A stretch of DNA of 64,000 nt from Litoreibacter roseus (GTDB lineage: Bacteria > Pseudomonadota > Alphaproteobacteria > Rhodobacterales > Rhodobacteraceae): positions 62,001-126,000 of the forward strand of contig NZ_BLJE01000003.1 in NCBI RefSeq assembly GCF_009811795.1, written 5' to 3'. Positions 1 through 9,693 of this stretch are shown here, one piece after another. A program made the translations under genes and the position numbers. Each line of letters opens with the position of its first letter. Position 1 is the first letter of the stretch. Under the pieces are notes generated by a model that did no database searches, had not been told where the DNA came from, and saw nothing but the letters and a program-made list of their open reading frames with translations.

Positions 1-967
1 CAGCTTCTGACCAGTCAGCTAGCGCTTCGGGCGCATCCAATGCGGCCTTCAGCTTTGTGGCCATTTGGTCGGGATCGCCCGGATACACCAGATCCCCGGT
101 TTCGCCCGCTTTGATCAGTTCTTCGAATGCGCCGACCCGCGTGGCAATGGCCGGGACACCGCATGACATTGCTTCCAGTGGCGTCAGCCCGAAGCCTTCC
201 CACCGTTGCGGTGCAACGTAGATGTCGAGCGCTTGATACCACTTGGCCATCTCCCAAACGGGGACTTCCGGCAGGAACAGTATGCGGTGTGATGCTCCGG
301 CCGCCGCGACCTTGGCTTTTTGCTCAGCCAGAAAATCCTGATCTTTCGGCAGGGCGCGGCCCATCACCAGTCCCGTCAGGTCTGGATGATCGGGCAGAAC
401 GCGCAGCAAGGCGTCGACGAACACATCCGTTCCCTTCTGGGCCCGTATGCGACCGTAGCAGCCAATCAGCGTTTCGGTCCTCGGCAGTCCGATAGAGTGT
501 CTTAGTGCGGCCTTGTGTTTCGGAGGGCAGAAGGCTTGCGTGTCGATTCCATGGTAGATGACGTCTGCATCCCGGTTCAGGTATCCGGCTGTTTTGTGAG
601 AGGTCGCGACCACCCTGTCCATCTGAGCGATCAGCCATTTTGTCAGGCCGGTGTGATGGCGTTGGGAGGCCGAGGTGAAGAGCAGTTTCAAATCTTTGCG
701 CAGGACGTGTTTGAGAAAGAGGCCGGCCAGCATCTCGACGTTGCGCCGTGCGTGCCAAACCCGCCTGCGACGTGACATCGTAAGCACCGCGCCCAAGGAA
801 ACCTGCGGGACACCGGTCAGAGGGACGGGGCAGGCAGCAGCTATGGCCACGTCCTTCGCCTGTAGCGGTACGAGTCTGACCACCGTCGCGGTTACGCCAG
901 ACAATCTGCGTTTGAAATTTGGGGCAATCACATCAACATCGTCGATGCGCACGGGTGTGTCAGCCAC
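1..967 (-). CDS. Glycosyltransferase family 4, 3' end cut by window edge
   Basis: I read this frame directly from the reverse strand. It starts at GTG 967-965 and is still open at position 1, so about 322 codons are visible. The N-terminal part contains [19 protein letters not shown], typical of this group. The GT-B C-terminal domain follows, with [16 protein letters not shown] and the donor-binding segment [19 protein letters not shown], whose E-x7-E-type region is characteristic of GT4 enzymes. It should transfer a sugar from a nucleotide-sugar donor to an envelope or capsule acceptor, but the substrate cannot be read. The GTG start lies inside the last codons of moaA (8-base overlap), which suggests translational coupling. 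GT4 membership is firm; acceptor and linkage are unknown. Confidence 0.85.
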   Translation of the reverse strand, partial: MADTPVRIDDVDVIAPNFKRRLSGVTATVVRLVPLQAKDVAIAAACPVPLTGVPQVSLGAVLTMSRRRRVWHARRNVEMLAGLFLKHVLRKDLKLLFTSASQRHHTGLTKWLIAQMDRVVATSHKTAGYLNRDADVIYHGIDTQAFCPPKHKAALRHSIGLPRTETLIGCYGRIRAQKGTDVFVDALLRVLPDHPDLTGLVMGRALPKDQDFLAEQKAKVAAAGASHRILFLPEVPVWEMAKWYQALDIYVAPQRWEGFGLTPLEAMSCGVPAIATRVGAFEELIKAGETGDLVYPGDPDQMATKLKAALDAPEALADWSEA

Positions 968-1958
968 CCGTATGGCTCATATGGCGCGACATCTGACCGC
1001 CAAGCTCTTGGCGAGAGTAATCAAAATCGTGTCCCTTGGGCTTCAGCCCGATCGCGGCGCGAATGGCATCTTCCAGGGGTGCGTCTGCCTCGGAGGCCCG
1101 CAATGGACCACGCAGATCCGATTTTCCCTCTTGGCCAAGGCAGGTGTAGATCTCGCCCGTGCATGTCACGCGGACCCGATTGCAGCTCTCGCAGAAGTTA
1201 TGGCTCAGCGGTGTGATAAAGCCGATCCTTTGCCCGGTTTCCCCGAGTTTGACATAGCGGGCCGGGCCGCCCGTCCTGTCGGGCAAATCAGTCAACGTAA
1301 AGCGCTCGGCCAGCGACCCACGAAGATCGTCGAGCGACCAGTATTGACCAAGTCGGTTCTCGTTTCCGATATCGCCCATGGGCATGACTTCGATAAAGGT
1401 CAAATCCATGCCCAGATCGGCGCACCATGCCGCGATATCAAACAACTCGACCTCGTTGAAATCCTTAAGCGCGACGACGTTGATCTTGACCTTCAAACCG
1501 GCCTTCAACGCAGCATCCACGCCGCGCAACACCTGTGCCAGGCGCCCCCACCGTGTGATCTCGGCGAATTTGGCCTCATCCAGCGTGTCGAGCGATACAT
1601 TCACCCGGCGCACTCCAGCGGCATAGAGGTCGGCGGCATATTTCTCGAGCTGGGAGCCATTGGTCGTCAGGGTCAATTCCTTCAGCGCACCGCTGTCCAG
1701 ATGCCGCGACATCCCGTCGAAGAACGTCATGATACCCCGGCGGACCAAAGGTTCCCCACCGGTAATCCGCAGCTTTTCCACGCCCAGACGAATAAAGCTT
1801 GAGCACAGCCGGTCAAGTTCTTCGAGCGTCAGAAGATCCTTCTTCGGCAGGAATGTCATATTCTCTGACATGCAATACACACACCGAAAATCGCAGCGGT
1901 CCGTGACGGAAAGGCGCAGATATGTGATCGCGCGCTGGAAGGGGTCAATTAGGGCCAT
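960..1958 (-). CDS. moaA: GTP 3',8-cyclase MoaA
   Basis: Radical SAM enzyme for the first step of molybdenum cofactor synthesis: GTP to 3',8-cyclo-7,8-dihydro-GTP. The SAM cluster motif C22-x3-C26-x2-C29 is near the N-terminus (CDFRCVYC). The C-terminal GTP-binding [4Fe-4S] cluster ligands appear as [18 protein letters not shown] (C-x2-C-x13-C pattern). The protein ends in Gly-Gly, the conserved MoaA tail. At 332 residues it is full length. No moaC or other moa gene is adjacent in the window. The downstream glycosyltransferase start overlaps its stop codon. No clear Shine-Dalgarno precedes the ATG; the upstream coding-strand bases are C-rich. Confidence 0.97.
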   Translation of the reverse strand: MALIDPFQRAITYLRLSVTDRCDFRCVYCMSENMTFLPKKDLLTLEELDRLCSSFIRLGVEKLRITGGEPLVRRGIMTFFDGMSRHLDSGALKELTLTTNGSQLEKYAADLYAAGVRRVNVSLDTLDEAKFAEITRWGRLAQVLRGVDAALKAGLKVKINVVALKDFNEVELFDIAAWCADLGMDLTFIEVMPMGDIGNENRLGQYWSLDDLRGSLAERFTLTDLPDRTGGPARYVKLGETGQRIGFITPLSHNFCESCNRVRVTCTGEIYTCLGQEGKSDLRGPLRASEADAPLEDAIRAAIGLKPKGHDFDYSRQELGGQMSRHMSHTGG

Positions 1959-2053
1959 AGGGGGAGGTTAATGATGGCATACGCTCGCCGCAAGAGACAC
2001 ATGCCGGTTTTGTTTGCTTGATGGGCGTGGGTCGTCGACCTAGTGTCTCATCC

Positions 2054-2509
2054 ATGAAAAATATTGCGCTGATTTCTCTGATCGTTCTGCTGCCCGCCTG
2101 CGGCCAAATTCAATATGCTTTGGGCATCCCATCCGCGCCACCGCCGCCGCCGCCGGACAGGCCGGCATCTCAGTCTGCGGATGTCGCGGGCGTGGCGCCA
2201 GCGTCTCTGGACACCACAACGGCCGCTCAGCGCGCGCAGGCGACACAGCCCACATCTGGCGGGCAGGCCTTGGGGCAGACCGTCGCCTCCTTGGGCGATC
2301 CTACTGATGCGGGGCTGTGGCTCAGGACGCCTTTGGTGACCGCCGAAACGCCGGGCCGCGTTGAAACAGCCACCGGCAATTCGGTCCGCCTCACGTTGAT
2401 CCCGATTGAGGGCGAGGCCAGCGCGGGCAGCCGGATTTCGCTGTCTGCGATGCGCGCTTTAGGTCTCAATCTGACAGACCTGCCAACTTTAGCGGTCTAC
2501 AGTGGCTGA
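2054..2509 (+). CDS. Proline-rich outer-membrane-type lipoprotein, unknown function
   Basis: Predicted 151-residue lipoprotein. I chose the ATG at 2054 rather than an upstream ATG at 2018 because it starts directly with a lipoprotein signal: MKNIALISLIVLLPAC, with lipobox L13-P14-A15-C16. A low-complexity Pro/Ala/Ser/Thr/Gln-rich stretch follows (six consecutive prolines near residue 30). The C-terminal half is a compact domain containing VRLTLIPIEGEASAGSRISL. I do not recognise a functional family. It is transcribed divergently from moaA and convergently with glmS, and has no obvious operon partner. Confidence 0.8.
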   Translation: MKNIALISLIVLLPACGQIQYALGIPSAPPPPPPDRPASQSADVAGVAPASLDTTTAAQRAQATQPTSGGQALGQTVASLGDPTDAGLWLRTPLVTAETPGRVETATGNSVRLTLIPIEGEASAGSRISLSAMRALGLNLTDLPTLAVYSG

Positions 2510-2520
2510 TGCCTCTGACC

Positions 2521-4338
2521 CTATTCGACAGTGACTGACTTCGCGAGATTGCGGGGTTGGTCCACGTCGGTGCCCTTTGCAACGGCCGTGTGATAGCTCA
2601 GAAGTTGGGCGGGCAGGGCATAGAGGATCGGGGCCAAAAACGGATCCACAGTCGGCATGACAAGTGTTTCCCAGACGCCATCTGATGCCACTTTTGCACC
2701 AGCGCTGTCCGTGATCAGAACGACCTTGCCCTCGCGCGCCATGACTTCCTGCATGTTGGAGATGGTTTTTTCGAACAAGGCGTCGGCGGGGGCGAGGATG
2801 ACGACCGGTACATCCTTGTCGATCAGCGCAATCGGGCCGTGCTTTAACTCACCTGATGCATAACCTTCAGCGTGTATATAGCTGATTTCCTTGAGTTTCA
2901 GCGCGCCTTCCATGGCCATCGGAAACATGGAGCCGCGCCCGAGGAACAATACGTCCTGCGCGGTAGAAATTTTCTTGGCCACCTCTTCGATCCGGCCTTC
3001 CGTCGCCAAGGTTTGGTTGAGCAAGGCGGGCAGGTTCCGCAACGCTGCGATCCGTTCTGCCAAAGCATCGCTGTCCAGATGCCCCCGCTGCATCGCAGCC
3101 TTCAGGGCAAGGCTCGCCAAGACAACCAACTGGCCGGTGAATGCTTTGGTCGAGGCGACGCCGATTTCTGTCCCCACCAAAATCGGTAAGGCCATATCGC
3201 TTTCCCGCGCGATGGAGCTTTCGGGCACGTTCACAATAGACAGAATCTTGGCGGCCTTGCCTTGGCAGTAACGCAGCGCGGCCAGCGTATCGGCGGTTTC
3301 GCCCGACTGGGACACAAACAGCGCATAGGATTTATCGCTGACCGGGGGCGTGCGGTAGCGATACTCGGACGCGATATCCACCTCGACAGGAAGTCGTGCT
3401 TCTTGTTCGAACCAATACTTTGCGACCTGACAAGCATAGTAGGCGGTGCCGCACGCAATCAGTGTCAGCTTGTTGGTTTGACTGAAATCAATCTCACCCG
3501 TCGGCAGTCGGATTTCTGCTTCCTGCGTATAGGCAGAGATCGTGTCGGCCAGAACGGTAGGCTGTTCTGCGATTTCCTTCGCCATGAAATGCTTGTAGCC
3601 GCCCTTTTCGACCTTTGATGCGCTGACCGCGATTTGTTGCACCGCACGATTGGCGCGCCGGTTCTCGCTGTCAAAAATTTCCACGCCTTCGCGGGTCACG
3701 ACGGCCCGGTCGCCTTCTTCCAAGTAAGTGATGCGGTCCGTCATGGGGGACAGGGCGATGGCATCGGAGCCGACAAACATCTCGCCATCGCCATGACCTA
3801 TGGCCAGTGGGGAGCCCTTGCGTGCGGCGATCAGCAAATCTTCTTCGCCGTCAAAAAGAAAACAAAGGGCAAATGCACCTTCGAGTTGCGCAATCGTCTG
3901 TTCTGCCGCATCGCTTGGGGACAAACCCTGACTGATGTAGCGCTCGGCCAGAAGGGCCACCGTCTCGGTGTCCGTTTCGGTCTGGGGTACGATCCCATCC
4001 TTTGCAAGATCGGCGCGCAACTCTTTGAAATTCTCGATAATCCCGTTGTGGACCACAGCAACTCGACCGGCCTGATGGGGATGCGCATTCCCGACAGAAG
4101 GCGCCCCATGAGTGGCCCAGCGGGTGTGTCCTATGCCTGACTTGCCGGCAAGCGGGTCATGCACCAAAACGTCGCTGAGATTGATGAGCTTGCCCACTGC
4201 GCGACGGCGATCCAATACGCCTTTGTTGACCGTCGCGATGCCAGCGCTGTCGTAGCCCCGATATTCCAGCCGCTTGAGCGCTTCAAGAATGATCGGCGCG
4301 ACCTCGTGGTCGCCGAGAACTCCTACGATTCCACACAT
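2521..4338 (-). CDS. glmS: Glutamine--fructose-6-phosphate aminotransferase (isomerizing)
   Basis: Makes glucosamine-6-phosphate from fructose-6-phosphate and glutamine, the entry step to UDP-GlcNAc for peptidoglycan and lipopolysaccharide. The N-terminal class II glutaminase domain begins MCGIVGVLGDHE, with Cys2 as nucleophile. GHTRWATHG and HNGIIENF are the expected glutaminase motifs. Two SIS sugar-isomerase domains follow (LIACGTAYYAC; GRGSMFPMAMEGALKLKE). It ends in the conserved LAKSVTVE. At 605 residues it has normal length. Its ATG overlaps the glmU stop by one base (TAATG), so glmU-glmS is one coupled transcription unit. I saw no glmS ribozyme, and none is expected in this group. Confidence 0.98.
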   Translation of the reverse strand: MCGIVGVLGDHEVAPIILEALKRLEYRGYDSAGIATVNKGVLDRRRAVGKLINLSDVLVHDPLAGKSGIGHTRWATHGAPSVGNAHPHQAGRVAVVHNGIIENFKELRADLAKDGIVPQTETDTETVALLAERYISQGLSPSDAAEQTIAQLEGAFALCFLFDGEEDLLIAARKGSPLAIGHGDGEMFVGSDAIALSPMTDRITYLEEGDRAVVTREGVEIFDSENRRANRAVQQIAVSASKVEKGGYKHFMAKEIAEQPTVLADTISAYTQEAEIRLPTGEIDFSQTNKLTLIACGTAYYACQVAKYWFEQEARLPVEVDIASEYRYRTPPVSDKSYALFVSQSGETADTLAALRYCQGKAAKILSIVNVPESSIARESDMALPILVGTEIGVASTKAFTGQLVVLASLALKAAMQRGHLDSDALAERIAALRNLPALLNQTLATEGRIEEVAKKISTAQDVLFLGRGSMFPMAMEGALKLKEISYIHAEGYASGELKHGPIALIDKDVPVVILAPADALFEKTISNMQEVMAREGKVVLITDSAGAKVASDGVWETLVMPTVDPFLAPILYALPAQLLSYHTAVAKGTDVDQPRNLAKSVTVE

Positions 4339-5687
4339 TACTGCATCTTCCTCAGTTTCTTGGCCTTGAGCATCTGCATCAGTTTTCGTGCAAAGCCCGC
4401 CTTGTTCTCTTGCCGCGCCCGTCCGATTGCGAGCGCCCCATCCGGGATATCTTCGGTCACCACGGTACCGGACGCGGTCATCGCTTCGGCACCTACGTGA
4501 ACGGGCGCGACCAACAGGGTGTCGGAGCCGATGAACGCATTGGCCCCGATCTCGGTGCGGTGCTTCATAACGCCGTCATAATTACACGTGATCGTGCCAG
4601 CCCCGACATTTGCTGCTGCGCCGACATGGGCATCACCAATATAAGAGAGGTGATTGACCTTCGCGCCTTCGTCCAGCGTCGCGTTCTTGACCTCGACAAA
4701 GTTCCCGACGCGGGCGCTCTCGCCAATTTCCGCGCCCGGTCTCAGGCGGGCGAAGGGACCAACTATCGCACCCTGCGCGACATGACAGCCTTCGAGATGG
4801 CTAAAGGCACGAATCTCCGCACCACTTTCAACGGTAACGTCCAAGCCAAAAACGACGTTCGGGCCGATTATCGCATCCCGCCCGATCACGGTGTCATATG
4901 CGAAATAGGTGCTTGCCGGATCAGACAGTGATACGCCGTCTTCAAGGGCGGCTGTCCGCGCTTGGGTTTGGTAGAGCGTCTCGGCCTGTGCCAATTCCTG
5001 ACGGGTGTTAATCCCCAGTGTCTCCGCTTCCGGACAAGTCACGACTTCACATTGCAAACCATCCTGACGCGCAAGACCGACGATATCCGTCAGGTAGTAT
5101 TCCCCACTCGCATTGTTGTTGTTCACCCGTGCAATCAAATCGAAAAGCGTCGCGCGGTTTGCCGCGATAACGCCTGAATTACAAAGTGTTATGGAGAGTT
5201 CTTCAGGTGATGAATCTTTCGCTTCGACGATGCGGTCCAGCCCGTCCGCGCCGGTCACAAGTCTGCCGTAGCGACCGGGGTCTTGCGCCTCGAACCCCAG
5301 AACCACAACGGATGCGCCAGTGCTGCGGGCCGCGATCATGCGTTCCAATGTATCGCCGGTGATGAAAGGCGTATCACCATAGAGGATGATGACGTCCCCA
5401 TCAAACCCGTCCAGCACGGCGCGGGCTTGATCAACGGCGTGCGCGGTGCCGTTTTGTTCGGTCTGGCGCACGCAGATGGCATCGGGCGCAAAAGTCTCGA
5501 CTTCGCGCTCCACCGCGGCAGCACCATGGCCGGTCACAACAACCACCTTTTCCGGATCAAGGAACTGTCCCGCCCGCACCGCATGCGCCAGCAAGGGGGC
5601 CCCAGCAAGCTTGTGCAAAACCTTGGGGAGGTCGGAATTCATCCTGCTTCCTTGCCCTGCCGCAAGGATCACAAGCGCCGTATTCAT
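4338..5687 (-). CDS. glmU: Bifunctional UDP-GlcNAc pyrophosphorylase / GlcN-1-P acetyltransferase
   Basis: Catalyses the last two steps to UDP-GlcNAc: acetylation of glucosamine-1-phosphate, then uridylyl transfer. The N-terminal nucleotidyltransferase signature LAAGQGSRMNSDLPKVLHKL is present, with YGDTPF further on. The C-terminal left-handed beta-helix shows hexapeptide repeats and the acetyltransferase segments FVEVKNATL and TITCNYDGVMKH. It has 449 residues, normal for alphaproteobacterial GlmU. It is the first gene of the glmU-glmS pair. The 127-base gap upstream, shared with a divergent phosphatase gene, should hold the promoter, but I could not fix one. Confidence 0.97.
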   Translation of the reverse strand: MNTALVILAAGQGSRMNSDLPKVLHKLAGAPLLAHAVRAGQFLDPEKVVVVTGHGAAAVEREVETFAPDAICVRQTEQNGTAHAVDQARAVLDGFDGDVIILYGDTPFITGDTLERMIAARSTGASVVVLGFEAQDPGRYGRLVTGADGLDRIVEAKDSSPEELSITLCNSGVIAANRATLFDLIARVNNNNASGEYYLTDIVGLARQDGLQCEVVTCPEAETLGINTRQELAQAETLYQTQARTAALEDGVSLSDPASTYFAYDTVIGRDAIIGPNVVFGLDVTVESGAEIRAFSHLEGCHVAQGAIVGPFARLRPGAEIGESARVGNFVEVKNATLDEGAKVNHLSYIGDAHVGAAANVGAGTITCNYDGVMKHRTEIGANAFIGSDTLLVAPVHVGAEAMTASGTVVTEDIPDGALAIGRARQENKAGFARKLMQMLKAKKLRKMQ

Positions 5688-5814
5688 GTGCTGCCCACTT
5701 TCTTTTGGTTGCCCGCCGTTCTATCCGTATCCGAACCGCGTGCAAGCTGCTCGCGCCTCAAAACACATTACGGCGCGTTACAGGTGCCTTTTTTGTAAAG
5801 AAAGGAAGACCGTC

Positions 5815-6477
5815 ATGCGCTGCGTGGTTTTTGATCTGGATGGAACCTTGGCCGACACCAGCGGTGATCTTATCGCTGCCGCGAATTTCTGTTTCCGCGA
5901 TCTGGGCCATGGTGACCTGCTTGATCCCACGCTTGATGCTGCGACGGCCTTGAGAGGCGCGCGGGCCATGTTGAGGCTAGGGTTTGAAAGGCTTGGTCTG
6001 GATGACGCCGAGGAGCAGATCGATGCCCAGTATCCCACCCTGATAGATGCATATGGTGACAACATAGATACTCACACTGTCCTCTATCCCGGTGTTCGGG
6101 AGGCCGTGGATCGGTTGAAAGCATTGGACATGAAAGTTGCCATCTGCACCAATAAGCCCGAGGGGTTGGCAGAGACTTTGATGGCGCGGCTTGAGTTTCG
6201 GGATGTGTTCGATGCGCTGATCGGGGCGGACACGCTGCCGGTGCGCAAGCCGGACCCGGCGCCGCTGTTCGAGGCCATCGACAGGTCGGGGGGTGCCCGC
6301 ACCAGCGCAGTCCTGATCGGGGACACTGCCACAGACCGAAACACCGCCCGCGCAGCAGGCATCCCGTCTGTGCTGGTGACATTCGGGCCCGGCGAAGAAG
6401 ACGTCAGCGACTTGGAGCCCGAGGCGCTTTTGCATCACTACGACGAGCTGGACAGCGTGATCGAGGCGGTCATCTAA
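5815..6477 (+). CDS. HAD-superfamily hydrolase, phosphoglycolate phosphatase-like
   Basis: A 220-residue HAD phosphatase. The start at 5815 is supported by an AAAGGAAG ribosome-binding site just upstream and by the protein beginning MRCVVFDLDGTLADT. Motif I is D7-x-D9, motif II is the threonine of ICTNKPEG, the lysine motif is PVRKPDP, and motif III is LIGDTATDRNTARAAG. The helical cap between motifs I and II fits the Gph/CbbZ subgroup, which dephosphorylates 2-phosphoglycolate. Other small phosphosugars are possible. It is divergent from glmU and followed by a DegT-type aminotransferase 128 bases downstream. Confidence 0.9.
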   Translation: MRCVVFDLDGTLADTSGDLIAAANFCFRDLGHGDLLDPTLDAATALRGARAMLRLGFERLGLDDAEEQIDAQYPTLIDAYGDNIDTHTVLYPGVREAVDRLKALDMKVAICTNKPEGLAETLMARLEFRDVFDALIGADTLPVRKPDPAPLFEAIDRSGGARTSAVLIGDTATDRNTARAAGIPSVLVTFGPGEEDVSDLEPEALLHHYDELDSVIEAVI

Positions 6478-6605
6478 GCGGCAGCTTCGTAAATTCCCAA
6501 TCCTTACTCCGTGAATTGAGAACGTGGGGCAGGGCGTGGCCGTCATTGGTTGACCTGTTCATCCACCCTGCGCAGAATCATGCGAACCCAAGGATAAGGT
6601 GCACC

Positions 6606-7823
6606 ATGACCGAAGTATTCGAAGGCAGCTTCACGCAACAAGAACCGATCCCCGAGGCCGGTATTGAGGCCGCGATAGGACTCATGCGCCACGGTCGCCT
6701 GCACCGCTACAATGTTGCAGAAGGGGAGCTGGGGGAGACCGCGCTGCTGGAACAGGATTTTGCGGCATATACCGGTGCGAGCTATGCGCTTGCGGTTGCA
6801 TCCGGGGGGTACGCGATGGGATGTGCCATGCGCGCCATTGGTGTGAAGGCGGGGGACCGGGTGCTGTCCAACGGGTTTACTCTAGCGCCCGTACCCGGCG
6901 CGATTGCCAGCTTGGGGGCCGTCCCGGTCTTCGTTGAGGTCACTGACAATCTGACGATCGACCTGCACGATCTTGCCACCAGAATTGAGACTTCCGGCGC
7001 AAAGATTCTGCTGCTCAGCCACATGCGCGGCCATTTGTGCGACATGGACGCGCTGATGGATTTGTGCAGCCGGGCTGGGGTCCAGGTCATCGAGGATTGC
7101 GCCCATACAATGGGGGCGAGATGGCGCGATACAGCTTCCGGGCGGCACGGGGTTTTTGGGTGCTATTCCTGCCAGACCTACAAACATATCAACTCGGGCG
7201 AGGGTGGGTTGCTTGTCAGTGACGATGACACCGCCATGGCGCGGGCGATCATGTTGTCCGGGTCCTACATGCTCTATGAACGACACGCCGCTGCACCGTC
7301 GCCCGATGTGTTTGAGCAGGTGAAATGGGACACACCCAATATATCTGGCCGCATGGACAACCTGCGCGCCGCAATTCTCAGACCGCAACTGGCCAATCTG
7401 GATGCTCAGGTCGAGGCGTGGAACGCCAGATACGAGGTAATGGAGCGCGGCTTACAGGACGTTCCCGGGCTCCGCCTTATCCAGCGGAACCCGAACGGTC
7501 GGTTCGTCGGCTCATCCTTCCAGTTCTTGCTGCCGAACGCGGGCGCGGCAGAAATCGAGCACTTTGCCGCCCGCTGCGCGGATCGGGGTGTCGAATTGAA
7601 ATGGTTTGGTGCCGAAACCCCGCGCGCGTTCACGTCGCGCTACGACAGCTGGCGGTACGCGGGGACGCAGCGGCTTGCGCAGACGGACCGGGTTCTGGCG
7701 GGGCTGCTCGATATGCGGCTGCCGCTGACCTTCAGCCTCGACGACTGCGCGTTGATTGCCCGCATCATTCGCGACGAGGCGGGACAGATCACCAACCCGC
7801 AACCCGTAGCCAAACTGGGGTAG
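6606..7823 (+). CDS. DegT/DnrJ/EryC1/StrS-family PLP aminotransferase
   Basis: 405-residue sugar- or cyclitol-type aminotransferase of the DegT family. The start at 6606 gives MTEVFEGSFTQQEPIPEAG. The cofactor is expected on Lys193 in QTYKHINSGEGG, the family's lysine motif, with VIEDCAHTMGA upstream supplying the PLP-contacting Asp and GSYMLYERH downstream. These enzymes aminate keto-sugars for surface polysaccharides or antibiotics; the substrate cannot be read here. Its last 312 bases lie opposite the 3' part of the amidase-like gene on the other strand, an unusually long tail-to-tail overlap. Confidence 0.9.
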   Translation: MTEVFEGSFTQQEPIPEAGIEAAIGLMRHGRLHRYNVAEGELGETALLEQDFAAYTGASYALAVASGGYAMGCAMRAIGVKAGDRVLSNGFTLAPVPGAIASLGAVPVFVEVTDNLTIDLHDLATRIETSGAKILLLSHMRGHLCDMDALMDLCSRAGVQVIEDCAHTMGARWRDTASGRHGVFGCYSCQTYKHINSGEGGLLVSDDDTAMARAIMLSGSYMLYERHAAAPSPDVFEQVKWDTPNISGRMDNLRAAILRPQLANLDAQVEAWNARYEVMERGLQDVPGLRLIQRNPNGRFVGSSFQFLLPNAGAAEIEHFAARCADRGVELKWFGAETPRAFTSRYDSWRYAGTQRLAQTDRVLAGLLDMRLPLTFSLDDCALIARIIRDEAGQITNPQPVAKLG

Positions 7824-8348
7824 ACCCGCGGCTGGTTTCGGGGACGGGCTGCCAGCGGCAACGGCCTTCGCAAGGCCCGTCCGCCCGGACATATGTGCCA
7901 GCGCGTAGACGCGGTTGTGTTCTTCCAGCACCCGCTTCAGATCGCCGGGCGAATAGGTGTGCCCCTCGCTCAGGCCAAGCGCCTTCGCGCAAAGCTTTGA
8001 GCAAAACCAACGCTCGGCCTTGTGGCGGCGCAGGTTGAAGAACTGCGACATCAAGAGCCCCCAGTAGTCATAGCCCATGCCCATGTGGTGCGCGGCCCTG
8101 GCCAGCGTATCGACAGGTGCCCATGGCACCGGCACAAATTCCCATTTTCCGGGCGTAAACGTGATGTCTTTAACGCGAACACCGCCATCTTTTCCGACGG
8201 CGGTGATGCATTCGTGTGTTTCCCCAGGCAGAGGCGGTTGTTCAGTTTCAAAAAGCTCGCAGTGTGAAAACTCCGACCGCGTGATGAACTGAACCAGCGT
8301 ATCGCTGAACAACCGACCCTCGCCCCGATAGAAGGCAAGATAGATCAT
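7512..8348 (-). CDS. Papain-like amidase (NlpC/P60-like, YiiX type) with antisense C-terminal extension
   Basis: The ATG at 8348 gives MIYLAFYRGEGRLFSD; a TTG three codons earlier is possible but less likely. The first ~175 residues look like a permuted NlpC/P60 or YiiX-type cysteine amidase. They have an early His in SEFSHCELF, a GYDYWGLL segment, and the candidate nucleophile Cys in ERWFCSKLCAKAL. Such enzymes hydrolyse amide or ester bonds in peptidoglycan or lipids. From about residue 176 the frame runs opposite the aminotransferase gene until the TAA/TAG-free stretch ends at 7512. That 100-residue tail is Arg/Pro/Ala-rich and probably not a domain. Real product may be about 180 residues if a stop was lost or misread. 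Confidence 0.68.
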   Translation of the reverse strand: MIYLAFYRGEGRLFSDTLVQFITRSEFSHCELFETEQPPLPGETHECITAVGKDGGVRVKDITFTPGKWEFVPVPWAPVDTLARAAHHMGMGYDYWGLLMSQFFNLRRHKAERWFCSKLCAKALGLSEGHTYSPGDLKRVLEEHNRVYALAHMSGRTGLAKAVAAGSPSPKPAAGLPQFGYGLRVGDLSRLVANDAGNQRAVVEAEGQRQPHIEQPRQNPVRLRKPLRPRVPPAVVARRERARGFGTKPFQFDTPIRAAGGKVLDFCRARVRQQELEG

Positions 8349-8452
8349 GGCTCGCAACTTAATCCCCAGTGTTATCGTGGTAAAAATGTGGCAAAGACAG
8401 TATTAAGGGTTTGTTAAATTTTGTGGACAGTAAGGTTTTTGCGCCCTATTTC

Positions 8453-8466
8453 TGAACGACCGTTCA
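8453..8466. promoter_or_regulatory. Palindromic operator-like site upstream of the leucine-degradation operon
   Basis: TGAACGACCGTTCA has perfect 6-base inverted arms (TGAACG/CGTTCA) around a 2-base centre, and lies 37 bases before the ivd ATG. The form resembles binding sites of TetR-family repressors. That the site controls the liu-type operon is inference: regulators of branched-chain acyl-CoA catabolism in proteobacteria include TetR and MerR proteins, and no regulator gene is adjacent. Confidence 0.5.
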
Positions 8467-8502
8467 ATTAAGATGGTCGCGAAAAATCAAAAGGAATCAG
8501 AC

Positions 8503-9663
8503 ATGTTCGCAGCTTCCATGCAGTTCGATCTGGGCGAAGACGTCACCGCACTCCAAGATATGGTGCACAGATGGGCGCAGGACAGGGTCAAACCCTTGGC
8601 TGCAGAGATAGACCAGACGAATGCCTTCCCGTCGGAACTCTGGACCGAGATGGGTGAACTGGGACTCTTGGGCATAACAGTAGATGAGAGCTACGGCGGC
8701 GCGGGCATGTCCTACCTTGCCCACGTGATCGCGGTTGAAGAGATCGCGCGTGCGTCAGCCTCGGTGTCGTTGAGTTACGGGGCGCATTCCAATCTGTGCG
8801 TCAACCAGATTAAGCTGAACGGGACCGAAGAGCAGAAACAGAAATACTTGCCGAAGCTTTTGTCCGGCGAACATGTGGGTGCCCTTGCGATGTCCGAAGC
8901 GGGGGCGGGCTCGGACGTCGTTTCGATGAAGCTGCGGGCGGAAAAGCGCAATGATCACTTTCGCCTCAATGGTACAAAGTATTGGATCACGAACGGGCCG
9001 GATGCTTCGACCCTCGTCGTCTACGCCAAGACCGATCCCGAAGCCGGATCAAAGGGCATCACGGCCTTTCTGATCGAAAAAGAGATGACCGGATTTTCCA
9101 CCAGTCCTCATTTCGACAAGTTGGGTATGCGCGGATCAAATACCGCAGAACTGGTGTTTGAGGACGTAGAAGTGCCGTTCGAGAATATTCTCGGAGAAGA
9201 GGGCCGCGGCGTTCAGGTTCTGATGTCCGGCCTTGACTACGAACGTGTGGTGCTGGCTGGCATCGGCACGGGGATAATGGCTGCCTGCCTTGATGCGATC
9301 ATGCCGTATCTCAAAGAGCGTAAGCAATTTGGTAAGCCCATTGGGGACTTCCAACTGATGCAAGGCAAAATCGCCGATATGTATACAGCTATGAACTCCG
9401 CCCGCGCCTACGTCTATGAAGTCGCCAAGGCGTGTGATCGCGGCGAGGTGACGCGCCAGGATGCGGCCGCCTGCGTGCTGTATTCCTCTGAGGAAGCGAT
9501 GAAGCAGGCGCACCAGGCCGTACAGGCGATGGGCGGCGCGGGGTTCATGAATGACAGCCCGGTGTCCCGGCTGTTCCGCGATGCCAAGCTGATGGAGATC
9601 GGCGCCGGCACATCCGAGATCCGGCGCATGCTTGTTGGCCGTGAGTTGATGGGGGTCGCATGA
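8503..9663 (+). CDS. ivd: Isovaleryl-CoA dehydrogenase
   Basis: FAD-dependent acyl-CoA dehydrogenase oxidising isovaleryl-CoA to 3-methylcrotonyl-CoA in leucine breakdown. The 8503 start is preferred over an upstream ATG at 8473 because AAAAGGAA sits 8-10 bases before it; the product is then 386 residues. Family motifs include [25 protein letters not shown] and [13 protein letters not shown]. The catalytic base appears as Glu247 in [10 protein letters not shown], the position used by isovaleryl-CoA dehydrogenases, while the usual C-terminal glutamate is replaced ([11 protein letters not shown]). This distinguishes it from short-chain family members. It is the first gene of the leucine operon. 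Confidence 0.95.
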   Translation: MFAASMQFDLGEDVTALQDMVHRWAQDRVKPLAAEIDQTNAFPSELWTEMGELGLLGITVDESYGGAGMSYLAHVIAVEEIARASASVSLSYGAHSNLCVNQIKLNGTEEQKQKYLPKLLSGEHVGALAMSEAGAGSDVVSMKLRAEKRNDHFRLNGTKYWITNGPDASTLVVYAKTDPEAGSKGITAFLIEKEMTGFSTSPHFDKLGMRGSNTAELVFEDVEVPFENILGEEGRGVQVLMSGLDYERVVLAGIGTGIMAACLDAIMPYLKERKQFGKPIGDFQLMQGKIADMYTAMNSARAYVYEVAKACDRGEVTRQDAAACVLYSSEEAMKQAHQAVQAMGGAGFMNDSPVSRLFRDAKLMEIGAGTSEIRRMLVGRELMGVA

Positions 9664-9693
9664 ACCCGGTCTGCAAGTCAGCGGCCGCCTGAG

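Noticed and set aside
675-1802. 375-codon plus-strand frame opposite moaA and the glycosyltransferase
   Set aside because: The opposite strand carries the clear MoaA motifs; the plus-strand product has no domain and reads like reverse-complement GC-rich noise.
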